Assembly: GCA_011800805.1 (NCBI GenBank)
Contig: MPNW01000072.1
Location: 111,471 to 175,470, forward strand
Origin: Hirudo medicinalis
Lineage: Eukaryota > Annelida > Clitellata > Hirudinida > Hirudinidae
DNA length: 64,000 nt
Direction of reading: 5' to 3'
The notes below the pieces were generated by a model. The model was given only the letters and a program-made list of their open reading frames with translations. It was not told where the DNA came from and made no database searches. Within the stretch, counting starts at the first letter, position 1; the number at the start of each line of letters is the position of its first letter. Both the position numbers and the translations under genes were made by a program. This document shows positions 11,101-23,565 of this stretch, piece after piece.

Positions 11101-12441
11101 CGTTGTTAAAATCTAAGTTCACCTACCTATGATTCTGCTTTTAATGTAAAAAATGTGAAGTTCATGGATTGAGTTTTGTTTTGGCTTGCTGTAGGTAAGG
11201 CTGGCGAGAATTACAAAGAGGTTGACCCAAATCAAAACTGCAAGGAATCACTTCAGTTTCCAAACCAGGTTTTTATTTAAAATGCAAAAGCCTTAATTTT
11301 GTGAAATTTTTTTTTCTAAATCCTGTAGGTTCATCAGATGTCTCTCCACACCATTCACAATGGTTAGTTTCTGTTAGTGGGGATTTTTGTCAAACATTTT
11401 CCAAATTATTTGATTAAAGATTTTATTTAATGGTTATGATCAGTTTATAATGATTATATAAGTAGTTATACATTCACTGTTTTGCTTTCATACTATTCAA
11501 ATTTTTTTTTTCTAGATTTGGTGAGCCAAGGTAATGCAGGACCTTGTGAAAACCTGCAGCTAAACTTTGCTTCTCGGGAGGCAGTCGTGGTACATTCAGA
11601 TCCCACTCTTGTGAGACACGACAAGTCCCCCGGGTTAAATGTACTCGAACAACCGCTCGGTCCATGCCAGTCATCAAATTGCAGTGTCGATGGATTGATT
11701 TATCAAAATGTTGGGAGGAACTTATATGTTGGACCTACTTCTCCAAGAGAGATTGCTTCAAACTCTGTAACCTCTCATTTCTCTTCACCACTGCTTCCCA
11801 ATCCAGTCATGAATGCTCCATATGCTATCAGCAACTTTGAGGTTGACAACAAAATGCATGTACAAGAAAGGCATCTGAAAGAATATACCCCTTTTCCTGG
11901 CATGAATGTTTCTTCTATTGCACCAACTCTTACCACAATTCATGCACAGTCTGACAGACCTAGACCGGATGGATGGGATCCGTCTTTAGAGAGTACAACG
12001 TGTCATCAGTGTGGGCAACAATTCCATGCACATCGTCCTTCCTGTGTATTTCCTCCATGGAATGTGCCCTGGTGGTATGCTCCCCGTCCTATAACCATGA
12101 TGCTTGCCCCTATTTCTCTGAACAACCTTCTGACAAGTCCTGCACAGCTATACCATCAGGATGGCTATGCTCAACTTCCTCAAAAGCCTTTATTTCAAAA
12201 CTTGTACATTTCTAATGACAAGTTCCAGGTGAATGAAACGACATCCATAAAACAGAGCAGTCAAATTCCTGGGTTTCCACATTCTGTCATTCTCTTGTTC
12301 GATCAAAATCTGAAACACTTCAGTGGGGAGCACTGTGCAAACCTCAAGAACACCATGTGTCCTAATTGTGGAAAATTTGGACATTCATCCGTTGCCTGCC
12401 TGGAACCCAGTATTGACGTTGAGTTGAAAACGAGTTCGTGA
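8115..12441 (+). CDS. zcchc2: ZCCHC2/ZCCHC14-like zinc-knuckle protein
   Basis: Resolved exons: 8115..8666, 9013..9067, 9288..9389, 9482..9515, 9591..9735, then an unresolved stretch, then 10588..10685, 10837..11054, 11195..11268, 11329..11362 and the terminal exon 11516..12441; phases agree within each run. The first exon matches the N-terminal region of ZCCHC2/14: WFMSASSSERVELLCSLLQ, LPQELWFLGACIEDRGRKD and LLLLFTLSAFHPAF. The middle is serine-rich and disordered. The last exon ends with a CCHC knuckle CPNCGKFGHSSVAC, preceded by a near-knuckle CHQCGQQFHAHRPSC. Vertebrate relatives bind RNA and GLD-2-type poly(A) polymerases or stabilise transcripts; that role is inferred. I could not find the PX domain of ZCCHC2. 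The start could also be the ATG at 8160. Confidence 0.65.
10487..10519 (+). repeat. Dispersed ~100-bp repeat, copy C (internal deletion)
   Basis: Fragment joining the repeat's 5' end (CATTTACAT) to its central block (GTGCAAGCTGGGTTGCAAA), with the inverted-repeat segment missing. It lies in an intron of the ZCCHC2-like gene. Confidence 0.55.
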
Positions 12442-14473
12442 AAGTTCATGGAAAACCCATACATTTTGAGAACATTTGCCAGACTTTTAAGTTCGAGTCC
12501 CATTTGAATTATTATTCTATTGGCACATTTATTTTTTAATTTCTGTTTTAGAATCCTATCGACTAGGTGTGAAATAATCTTTCGTCAAAAATGTCAACAT
12601 TTTAGCACCTTTTCAATTACTATTTGGCTTTTCTGTTTTATTGCTTAGTTAGCCATATCATTTGTCCCGATCAAATGTGTTTGTTAATTTTGTTAAGTGT
12701 CTGTGAAACCCTTTTGCACAAAATCGATATTATACATGTTTTGCTTAAATGAGTTTAGTCAGCAATTTCTTGTTACTTGCAATTTTAGTTTTGTTCTTCA
12801 GTTCTTAATCCTGGTGATGCATCCCTTATTGGAATAATATAATGGCTTTGTTTTGTTGTTGAATATATATTTGTGGTGAATTGTGAATTACAGGGCATGA
12901 CATTCATCAGGAATCTGGCCTCATTAAACATGTTTAGACATTAGTGCAATAGTGGAAGCGTAAGTTTGACGATTTTTATCTTGTTTCAGGCCTGCATGCG
13001 AATGACTATAAGTAGGATTAAAAGGTTATTATGTGTCCACATTTACATACATACATATGATCCTATATATATTCATTTGCTGATGTTTGTCTTCTTCCTA
13101 TATCCTCTTTTCATTGGTATTCAATTAACTGACAGACATTGTATTGTGTGCATCACTTTTCTTACATATTTTTTTTTTATCTTTCCTCATTACTGTGGGT
13201 AATAAACGCCATAGCAATACAGTTAAATTTCTGTTTCAGTGAATTGAATTTATGTGTTTAATTGTTCAAATTTGGGTGGATTGCCACAAATGGGGTGTGT
13301 AGATTGTCACTGCGCGAGGTGCATGTGTAGTTTAACGCATCCCAGTTGAGCTGTTTCGACCTACTATATTCTTGCCAAATTCAACATTTCAAGAAATGAA
13401 AACCATTAAATCATTTCTTGTGCTGGGGAAATTTAAAGGATCCGATCGCAGCGTGGTTTCACATTTTCGGTAATTCGATGCCATCTGGGATTGGATCTGT
13501 TTCGGTAAATGTGTCTGAGTTCAAATGCGGCGCTCTTTTCTGGATGCGTAATTCCCAGTCTTGGACATGATTGCAATTTCTAGTACAAGATATGATTAAT
13601 GAATAAGTGGGGTTGAATGATTAAATTGGTAATGATTCCGAATGTGATTATAACTGTTGCCCTCTCCCCAGAGCCGCCGACAGAAATTTCTGGTCCTAGA
13701 TAGCGGCCACGGCCCCTCCGTCAATTTGGCAATGAAGAAAAGTTGTAAAATCCTGCCGGGCCTCAGCGGCCCTATCACTCCCCATGACTTTAGCTGAGAA
13801 GCAAAAAAAATGTCATTCCATTTGATTGCATGGTTGGAAAAAAGCTAAAAGGACGTCTCTAGTACGGAAAACGCCATCATTCAATGATTTTGCATATAAA
13901 AAAAAGTATTTCCCTTGTAGTGTTTATGAATGTTTAAAAAATACTTTTGTAGGTATAAGTCGATTATCTGAACCGATTCTTTGTCTGGAAATGGTCATAC
14001 TGGTTAGCATTCCAAAATTTTACTTAGTGATGCTGCATGGAAGGATGTTTAATTAAATTGACTAAAAGTTCCTTATACATTCTCAATTAAATGAGACAAA
14101 TAATTTTTTTAATATGGAGTGTGGAGATAGATATGAATAATGCGAGAAATAACAATTATCAAGTAATTCGATTATCACTAATTTTCTAAATATCTGCATT
14201 GCGCTTGACATATTTTTAGTTTATAAGTGAATATTATTTTCGCGCTATTAGAATATTGCAGTTAATTTTGTTCAATGGCACAATGAAAGGTAATTTTTTT
14301 TTAACGGGGAAGTTGCACGCTTGTAGTGTACTAACGAAATCAAAGTTCTTTATTGTGAAGGATTTTCATTACATATTTCAATATTTGTAGTCTTTTGACA
14401 CTCCTCTCTGTAGAAGTTGCACATCCCCGTGCACTTTTTGGCGGCTGAAGTATTTTCGGCTGTTGCGATTTAC
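12442..14473. other. 3' UTR and intergenic, no gene recognised
   Basis: Downstream sequence of the ZCCHC2-like gene and the upstream region of CDC23. Around 13660-13790 a GC-rich block (ccccagagccgccgacag ... gccgggcctcagcggcc) contrasts with its AT-rich flanks and looks like part of a transposable element. Short ORFs here have no family resemblance. Confidence 0.4.
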
Positions 14474-17400
14474 ATGTTGGAGATGGACTCAAATTGTGCA
14501 GGCTCGTTTGTGGATTTTAAAACGTTGGATGTCAAAGAAATCGTAAAAGATTTGTATCGGGGTAGTGCTCAATGTAGCGTCAGGGGATTGAAAAAAACTG
14601 CAAAATGGTAAATATTTGATGTTTTAGAATATTTAGCTTCGCAGTTGACATAACCGAGGAATTGTATTAATGTCGTTGCAGTTAACAAAGTTACTAAATC
14701 TATAAGAACAAATTTTGCATTAGATGGAAGTATTTACATAAGTGTCTGGGACAGGAAATTTAACTGTCTGTTTAACTCATGAGCTGAACTGAACCATACT
14801 CAATCAAAGATTAATTAACTTTTCTAGCATGCATTTCCTTTGCTTCTTTCACAACAGTCTTCCTCAAATTTATTGCAATGTCTTATAGTGAATATTTTTA
14901 AAGGAAATATAAAATTTATGGCTCCACATTAATGTCACCTAAAAAGTATTCACCCTTAAAGATAGATTTGAAATGAAAAACCATTTCTCCAAAAATTCAC
15001 ATCTGTTAAATAATTCTGTTAATGATTTATTGACTCATAGCATGATTTATTAAGTATAAAATTGATCCAAGGAAATTGAGTTGTAGATGTTGATGTAGCT
15101 TTTTCTGTTAATTTGTTCATAAAGGCATAGTTTTTGTTTCTTGTATCTGAGGCAAATCTTCAGAACTTATGATAATAAATCTGTGTTGCATAGGCAAGCA
15201 GAATTGCTTTATTCACTGGATCAAACACCATCAGTTCTCCAAGAAATTCGGGACGATTTTTCTGTTTCAAGCATTTGGAAGGTAACGTTGAGAATGTGTG
15301 CCTTAAGAATATATTATATTCATTTTTAAGCATTATGAGATAATTGCTGTCGTTTTTATTATGCTGCTACTTACACAGGATTACCCACAGGAACAAGCCA
15401 CATTCATTGTGTCAAAGAGTTATTTTGATGATGAAGAGTATGATAGGGCAGCTCATTACACAAATCACTGCAAAAGTCCACTGGCTTCTTTCCTTAGGAA
15501 CTACTCCATTTATCTTTCTGGGGAAAAGAAGAGGATGGACAATGAAGCACGTCAGTTGTTTGGTTTCTATAAAAGTATAAATGAGCAAATATTAAAAAAA
15601 CTTGATAAGCAAGAATCACTCATACATTCAACTGGATGATATGGACACCATTTGCTTGTCAAAAATTTGGTAGAAATTTTGTACAAAATAGCAAGGTACC
15701 ATTAAAATTGCAAGCTTTAAGAATATATCGTATTCACCTTTAAGCATTCGAAAGCATTTTATTGCCTGCCTGGATAGATATTTTGTAAGAACTGTCAAAT
15801 GACATTTCTTATCTCCTTGACATTGAACAGCTTCTGAAGGCAAATGGGTGAAGCATTTGAAACATTTACAAAAGAATCTGTCAAAAGATTACAAGAACAA
15901 TCAACTGGATTCATACGGACTGTATTTGTAAGTAAATACAATAATTTTTTAAATCCACTTCAACATCAACCACAAATAGCCGTACGTAACCAAATAATTA
16001 TCAATATGACGTGGTGTGAGCAGGTTCGGTGTGGTGTTGAAGAAGCTGGAGATAAGGGAATCAGCCATTGAGAAGTTTGTTGAGAGCATCAATTTGGAGC
16101 CACTGCATTGGGGTGCATGGCTAGAACTCTCAACTCTCATTAACAACAATGACAGGGTAAGCAGTTAACTGCGACAATATGATGTAAGTTAACATAATGT
16201 TTACTCTTCAGCTTCACAACCTGTCACTGCCAAAGAATCATTGGATGTTCACTTTTTTTGTCGGCCACTTCTGTTTGGAGATGAACCACGTAGGAAAGGC
16301 TCTTGAATGCTACAAAATATTGTCGGAAAATTTCTTCTCAAAAAGCACTTATGTCATTTCACAACTTGCTTTGGCCCATCACAATCTCAGAGGTAATTTT
16401 GAGTTTTGGTATTTAACATAGTTGTTAACATAGTAAAATCGATGAATTTACAATACGACAAATTATGTTTAATTCTAAAATTGAAAGTCAATTTCTAAAA
16501 CCAGATGTCGATTTTGCCATTCGGTCATTTGAAAAGATTCAGCGTATGGATCCTTACAGACTTGAAAATATGGATTTATATTCTAATCTCCTGTACATCA
16601 GGGTGAGTCTTGAGGCCGATTATGTGTTCTTGATTGAACTTATAAATTGTCGTGTTATTGTTTAGGAAATGAAGGCCGAACTGGCTTATTTGGCTCATCA
16701 TTGCAACGAAGTTGATCGATTCAGGTCTGAGACCTGTTGTGTCACAGGTGGTAAAATGTTCAAGAAAAGTATTTGTTAAAAACTGGAGCCTCACAGCTTA
16801 TTCATTATTGCAGGAAATTACTACAGTTTGAGACAACAGCATGATAAGGCAGTGCTATACTTTGAACGAGCTGTAAAACTCGACCCTTCCTACATATCGG
16901 CCTGGACCCTGATGGGTCATGAATACATGGAACTCAAGTCCATCTCTGCTGCCATACATGCCTACAGACAAGCTATTGGTAAAGTGTAATTATCATTTTT
17001 AACGGATTTACCTTAAGATTCACCTTCCTTGCTTAAAGATATCACTCGAAGAGATTACAGGGCTTGGTATGGACTCGGACAGACCTACGAAATTCTCAAG
17101 ATGCCCTACTTTGCAGCTTATTATTATCAACAGGCTCATCTCCTCAGGTTGACTGATCCTCAGTTAAATTCATAATAAATTCATAATGAAGATTTTTCTA
17201 CATTGCAGACCGAACGATTCACGTATGGCTGTTGCTTTGGGAGAAGCATACGATAATCTGGGCAAACTCCAAGAGGCGAAGCGTTGCTTTTGGAAGGCCA
17301 AATCTCTCGGGGACATTGAAGGGGTGGCTCTCCTCAAACTTGCCAGGTAGGCTCACATGACCACATTATTTACTGCCTTAACTTGGATATCCAGTGGCTG

Positions 17401-17981
17401 GTGAATTGAAGGTTGTATGAGAGATTACATGAGGACAAACAGGCTGCAGGAGCTTATACTGCTTACGTGAATGAAACCTCGCAGGTGTTTTTATATTGAC
17501 TTTTAGAGCTAAGGCCCTTATTTATAATACGTATGCCTACGAATGATCTCATTTAATAAATTAATTTTTTGTTGGCTTATTTTTTGTTTTACTTATCAAT
17601 AGAGATTAGTTATTTCAAATAACAACTTGTGGTGCCCCAGATAAGGAAAGAGGGTCAGGGTCATGCATACAAGTTTCTGTCCAACTACCACCTCAACAAT
17701 GATAATCTCGAAGAAGCTATGTTTGCCGCTCAAAAGTGCTTGAACTATTCGGAGGTTAACAAAGCAGTTCTATATTCAGAGCGTTATTTATTGCTTTTCA
17801 TAGCTTTTGGCTTTGACTGCTAAATTCATTTGTTTAGTCTAAAGAGGAAGGCAAGTCAATGTTGAAGCAAATTTCTGACTTGAGAACTTCCAAGGGAAGC
17901 CTAAACAAAGACCTCCATTTGTCTCCATATCTGCCTGCCACAACCACATCTCCTGTGTCGTTCATGTACGAATGGCAGTGA
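14474..17981 (+). CDS. cdc23: CDC23 / APC8, anaphase-promoting complex TPR subunit
   Basis: Fourteen exons with consistent phases: 14474..14607, 15194..15281, 15379..15574, 15831..15927, 16024..16156, 16212..16392, 16505..16602, 16666..16747, 16814..16978, 17039..17147, 17209..17346, 17412..17484, 17641..17754, 17838..17981; 583 residues (human 597). CDC23 is a scaffold subunit of the APC/C ubiquitin ligase in mitosis. Family landmarks: [97 protein letters not shown] and RPNDSRM, which form the TPR superhelix. Exon 3 must splice at 15574: read straight on it meets a TGA at 15637. The start could be ATG 14474 or 14483. Poly(A) signal at 18325. Confidence 0.96.
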
Positions 17982-18519
17982 ATATGGATATGAATTGGTG
18001 TTTGAATGTGATGTAGGTTAACAAACGATGGTTAAGAAGAGGTGATGTCATTTTGTTTTAATATTGAGATTCTTTCAAATGATAGGGATAGGACGTCCAT
18101 TGGCCGCTGATTTACAGACTTAAAGGCTATTGGGCAAAATTGTTATTTTATGTTTGACTGTTTACAATAGATTTCGAGATCACATCTTTCTTTTGAAGCG
18201 GTGATTAACCATGGAGTTTCTTGTTAAATATTGCAATCGATTTCTACACGTTTCACGATGTGTCGTGATTAGAAGCGAATCTTTCAAGTAGAATGAAATT
18301 TTAAATAATTTTTGGTTAAGGCAAAATAAAAGAAAATGAATTTGATTGGCCCATTGGTTTCCAAGTTCTCATTCAACCATGCGTGAACAGCGAACGAACC
18401 AATGACGACGTGAGCTAATTTCAGAGTCTTCGTGATTTCATTGAAAGGATTTCAAGAGCGAAATAAATAAGGTTGAAAGATAATAGAGAACTTGAGGGTA
18501 GTCTCAAGGTTCGTTCAAA

Positions 18520-20856
18520 ATGTTTGGAAGTAAGAAACCCAGCTACGAAAAATTAGAGGTTAATCTCCGGATTTCCATAAGTCGGTTGAAACTGCTTGCA
18601 AAGAAGAAGAATGAACAAAGCATGAAGATGAGGAAAGAAATTTCGGAATATTTGAGAAGTGAAAAATTTGGCAGAGCACGATTGAAGACGGAGCAGATAA
18701 TCAGGGAGGATGTTCTAATTGAGGCCTTGGAGATGTTGGAGTTGTATTGCGATCATCTACTGACCAAGATCTCCACTCTTTCTGCATCCCAGTAACGTAT
18801 TTGCATCTATAAAATTAATGTGATATTAATGTTAATTAGTTAGATCATCCAGGTATATTAAGACTTATGAAGTTACATATTTTAATCAACTATTGCAATT
18901 TTACCTTCTAACTATTCGAACTCATTTTCAAGTTGTAGCCGCTTCTAAAAATATAAATAAAAGTTTTAACAATAAGATTAACTTTCGGTTTTAAAAATAA
19001 TATTATTATTAACAACAACAATAATTTTAGCTTCTAAAAATACATTCGCAAATTTCACGCATGGAATTTTCAAATACTTCATCAAATTTCAATAGAAATG
19101 TTTCATTACATGCAACATGCAACACACCTACGCGATAGCTGAGGCTTATAAGTTTTTGTTTAATTGTTGCCGCAAATAAATATTTATACGAATAATTGGC
19201 TTGCAGATTAGTTCCTACATACGGCAGTAATGGCAACAGTCGTAATGTGTCGTGTTTACAACCCAGCCTGCACCACCTTGGGTAGGGGCGCTTCACAAAT
19301 GGCTGAGCGATTGTAGTTCCTTCGGGTGATCCCATATGGTCTAATGGTTAGGTCTTTTGCCTCTCACATTAGCAGCACGGATCGAACCCCGTTGCGGAAC
19401 ACCGTCCCAATCATCCAGCAATCATATAACATTATTAAACAACCAGGACCTATTCGGATATGTAGGCACTCAAAAAATCGGCTAAATATAACATTAACCT
19501 GTTGACATTTTAGAACATAATAAAATAGTATGTTTAAACAATGTTGATGTTGCAATTATGAATATTACCAATAAAAAAAATATCATCGTAATTATTCAGC
19601 TCATTGGAATCCGACACAGAACAACTCGTGGCCAGCATTTTATGGGCCTCCCCGCGAATATCTGAAGTGAAAGAACTTAAAACCGTCTCAAATCAACTGA
19701 CTTACAAATTCGGAAAACTATTTCGCAGTGCTTGTTTGAGTAACATGTTCAGAAACGTGAATCAGAAATTGATAGAAAAGTTGGAAATGAGGATCCCATC
19801 GGATGGACTGATCATCAGGTACATGGAAGAAATCGCAAGAAGTTACAAAATTCCCTTGAAACCACTTAAACCTAACACAACTACATCAAAAACCTCGGTA
19901 TGGTTTTGCCAATATCAATGCGTTTATTAGCAATTAGATCAACTTAATTAATTGATAAATAATAAGTAATCAATATTGGTAAACTAATAAAAATGAGCAG
20001 TGGTAACATTTATATTTAGCACAGCTAAAAATAGCTTGTATGTAGTGGTTTCTCAAGGTAGTAATCATATCTTCTTAAAATGTAATGCTGCTTCTTCCTG
20101 GGCTTTATTCAACTGTAAAATTAACTTCCCACAAACATTTTCTACCTCAATTCACAATGAAATACTTCACATTGTTGAACACATAGCTCTCGTTTTTGAT
20201 TCAATGAATGATCGAACAAAACATGTATTTATATTAAATACTTTTTTATTGAACTTTAGTAATTTAATCCCGTGTTCACCACATAATTTTTACATTAACA
20301 TTATTATAGTGTTAAATTGACTTTTCTTTAACCACATTAGAAGTTCCTTAAAAATAATAGTTTCAGTTTAAAGCAAATGTGAATAAAATATATACTTATA
20401 CATATCAATGCTGAATATCAAAATAATATTTTTCGTGAACAATATTTCGATTAGTTCAACAGTGCATTAATTAAATTACAAAGGTAGTTTTACGTAAATT
20501 TAAAAAATTAATTTACAAACAATGCCTTAATAATAAAATTTAAATTAAAAAAACTTAAACTTAAATTAAATTAATTTCTTCTTAAATATTTTCAGAGCAG
20601 CAAAAAAAATCAATCAAGCGCCAGTCAACGACATTCACTGCCAGTAGAGAACTTTCCTTATGTGTCTTCAAACCCAGCATCAAACTGCAAAACAAAACTT
20701 GAACATTCTAAAAGTCACTCTGATGGACAGAGATTATCAAACTCCTTACTTGACATTGTGACCAGCGTCAAAACCTCAGGCCAGGAAAATGTTGTTGGTC
20801 CTTGCAATGGAACTACTTATTTGGAGAGATGGCTGAAGAATTTGAAAGAAGTTTGA
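18520..20856 (+). CDS. ist1: IST1, ESCRT-III-associated factor
   Basis: Three exons: 18520..18791, 19600..19897, 20596..20856; 276 residues (human about 364). IST1 regulates VPS4 and ESCRT-III in cytokinetic abscission, endosomal tubule fission and multivesicular body sorting. The N-terminal helical core shows NLRISISRLKLLAKKKNE, RARLKTEQIIREDVLIEA, LELYCDHLL, then SILWASPRISEVKELKTV. The tail is short and Ser/Asn-rich and ends LERWLKNLKEV, which fits an MIT-interacting motif with one substitution (Trp where Arg is usual). Exon 1 read without splicing hits a stop directly after the donor. Intron 1 holds repeat copy D and a tRNA-Glu-like pseudogene. The gene starts about 190 bp after the CDC23 poly(A) signal. 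AATAAA at 21018. Confidence 0.93.
19211..19301 (-). repeat. Dispersed ~100-bp repeat, copy D
   Basis: Antisense copy in IST1 intron 1. It matches the family consensus but lacks about 12 bp in the inverted-repeat segment (CCTACCCAAGGTGGTGCAG read in sense). Confidence 0.75.
19330..19401 (+). pseudogene. tRNA-Glu(CTC)-like pseudogene or SINE head
   Basis: The sequence keeps a pol III A box (TGGTCTAATGG), a CTC anticodon in the loop (gCCTCTCAca) and a B box (GGATCGAACCC), in the order and spacing of tRNA-Glu, and begins TCCCATA like metazoan tRNA-Glu. The 3' acceptor strand (TGCGGAA) no longer pairs with TCCCATA, so it is unlikely to give a functional tRNA. It lies about 28 bp beyond repeat copy D but in the opposite orientation, so it is not a simple tRNA head of that repeat. 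Confidence 0.7.
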
Positions 20857-21180
20857 TAGTCATGGATGATGTAGCACGCATGCAACAGTTATTGTTAAGT
20901 TTACTTAGCGTTAAGTTTTTCATCATTTACAAGTCAAACTAAATGCAATCGTTCTTGTTGTTTTAATCGGATGTATTTATATATTTAGAATATTTAGTGT
21001 GCTTCACATTTGTTACTAATAAAAAAAAGTTTAATCTGAGAGCTGTCGGGTTTGCCTACGCAAAGGGAGGTAGCATGCAGCTTCGTGGAACTTGCAGCAA
21101 CGGAGAAGTGCAGGCGAGAAGTGACTCAGTGCGGGGCTGTTGATGTTGTAGAAGCCTGTTGTATCAGAAAAGTTAAAAAA

Positions 21181-22751
21181 ATGTCTCAGAATAAGCCGAA
21201 AAAAAGGGGACGAATGATGAAGGCTCACAGATACACATCGAATGTGTTCTCAATCTTCACTCAGGCGCAAATACAGGAGTTCAAAGTAAGTCTTTTGCCT
21301 CTTATTTGAAGCGAGTTCACTCTAACTTGAAATCACTTAAAACGAAATGATTGTAACGTTATATTAATTTCGTAATTTAACTTTCCATTATAAATACAAA
21401 AGACTTAATTGCTTATTCGTTTAATTGTTTATTCGTTTTCTCTCCGAAAAAATTTAATAGTATTTCTCACATCATCCACATTGCCAGATACACAGCACAA
21501 GCGACGTTGACGTTGATGATAATGATATCTACTTAATATTCCTTTCAAGTGAACTACGAAGGCGCAAGAATCGAACCTCGAACCAAATTTAAATACTTAA
21601 AATTATTTTCAAACAAATCTTGTCAATTAATTGAAAAATCTACCGATAAGAATTCAATTGTAAGAAAGGAACATCGAAATTGCGCATGCTAACTAAACTA
21701 AATCAACAACTGAAAATTGTAAGAACTAAGCTCCTCGAGAACCAAAAGTCATAAAAAGGAAACCCCTACCATCCGTAACCCCAATCTTAACCTCAACTTT
21801 ACCCACATCCTTGACCTCAACACTAATCGATAACACAACTCGTTTTGCGCTTAAAAACCAGTTGTCAGTTTAAAAAATACCATTTCGGTTCTTCTCCGTT
21901 ATGTTTTTCTTTTTTTTCCTTTCTCCGTTTAGGACTGATAAATTTTCAACCTGTTCATAAATAATAAAGTTTTAAAAAAATTGCTCGATCAACGAGAATC
22001 ATCAAGACTAAAACACAAGTTAAGTAAAACATGAAATTGATGACATTGAGACAGCATGACGTCAAAGTATGGCGTATAATTATAATCATTTGGGTATCAA
22101 CACGAGGCAGAAGATTACAACAAACATCTCATTTGAAGGTAATTAAAATTTGAAGGAGGCATTCAACATAATCGACCAGAACAGGGACGGATACATCGAC
22201 AAGGAGGATCTCATTGAAATTCTGACGTCACTCGGGAAAAACCCAACAGACGAACAACTGGACCTGATGCTCCACGAGGCACCAGGTCCACTCAACTTCA
22301 CCATGTTCCTGACCATGTTCGGTGAAAAGCTCAACGGCACTGACCCTGATGACGTCATCAACAACGCATTCGCTTGTTTCGATGAAAAGCATTCAGGTCG
22401 GTGGGAGACTGATGATGATGTTTACTGATATGATGATGATGATTACTGTTATGATGATGATTACGATTACGATGAGATGGTTGATGGTCGAGTTCTATTG
22501 GTTTTCGTTTAATAGCACCAATGAGGAGCTAAACTTTGTTTTGAACAGGATTCATTCCCGAAGCAAGATTACGTCAGGCAATGACGAGCATGGGTGACAG
22601 GTGGAACGATGAGATGGTTGACGAGTTGTTCCACTGCACGCCAATTGAATCTGGCAACGTGCTTTATCCGCAATTGGTCAAAACCATAAAGCATGGATCT
22701 CAGGATGATGGTTCTAACGACGTCTTCGACATTCCTCCTCCAAAGATTTGA
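21181..22751 (+). CDS. Myosin regulatory light chain, smooth/non-muscle type
   Basis: Three exons: 21181..21285, 22156..22396, 22549..22751; 182 residues. It binds the IQ motif of myosin II heavy chain and switches actomyosin contraction by phosphorylation. The basic N-terminus leads into RYTSNVF, equivalent to the RATSNVF phosphosite of MYL9/MYL12 (adjacent Thr-Ser). EF-hand 1 is intact ([12 protein letters not shown]); [19 protein letters not shown] and [18 protein letters not shown] are family signatures. The C-terminal half is more diverged and has a tail [14 protein letters not shown] longer than usual. The frame is open upstream to 21052, but the ATG at 21181 gives the normal N-terminus. 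AATAAA at 22998. Confidence 0.95.
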
Positions 22752-23565
22752 CGTCAACTGCCAACCAATTGAAGCCTCCAATCATTGAACACTCTTACTG
22801 GCACAATCAAGGGAAATCTCTTTTCGTGGCGTCACATAACTTCGGGCTAAATTTTTTCTGATACATAAAAATGTTAATTTCTCACATCTCAATTCCATTA
22901 TATTTCCTACTACAATTTTTTTTCTATGACTTCTTAGAGCTATTTCCAAAGATTTGCTGAAGAGTTCAATATGAACCATAAGGATTGACTTAGCAGCAAT
23001 AAATTCATTTTAGTAAGCAGAGCTCATTTGGTTGTTAAACATGTTATATTTCTCCTGAAGATTTGAGATAATGAGCCCTAGATTCCAATTCATAAACAAT
23101 AAACACGAATGTTTACACATTGGTGAATTGTATGCCATAGCAATGCAGTTCAAAGGTTGGTATTGCAAACTAAAAACCTCGACAGTTTCAATGCTGACCT
23201 GCTGAAGACACAAACTCGGACAAATAATTGCAACTATCAGTCCAATTATCTATTAAAAACCTCATTATCCCAAAATTTCTTTTTCCTTCTGTCAAAAATT
23301 TAATGCTAACTACTTGGACAGCTATAAATTATGAGGAACTTACAGTTGCTTAATATGTTGAATAAGCTGCTCATAAATGTTTAGTTATGAAAAATAAATT
23401 TTTTATAACTAATATTACGCATCAAATCTTCATAGAGAAAGAACAAAAAAAATACAAAAGATCTGAAACTAAAATGAAAGATTGAAAATAAAATAAATTA
23501 GATAAGAGGACTCTGGATTAAGAAATATCCAACACTAAATGCACTGAAAAACCTCAAAAAGCATA
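22752..23565. other. Convergent spacer, MRLC and RAB20 3' ends
   Basis: AT-rich sequence holding the 3' UTRs of two convergent genes. No additional coding or RNA gene recognised. Confidence 0.5.

Noticed and set aside
15379..15639. Apparent in-frame stop (TGA at 15637) inside CDC23
   Set aside because: Splicing at 15574 to the exon starting 15831 restores the family sequence through [20 protein letters not shown] with correct phase, so there is no premature stop.
21052..21180. In-frame N-terminal extension of the myosin light chain
   Set aside because: The normal family N-terminus begins at the ATG at 21181; the upstream frame looks like 5' UTR that happens to be open.
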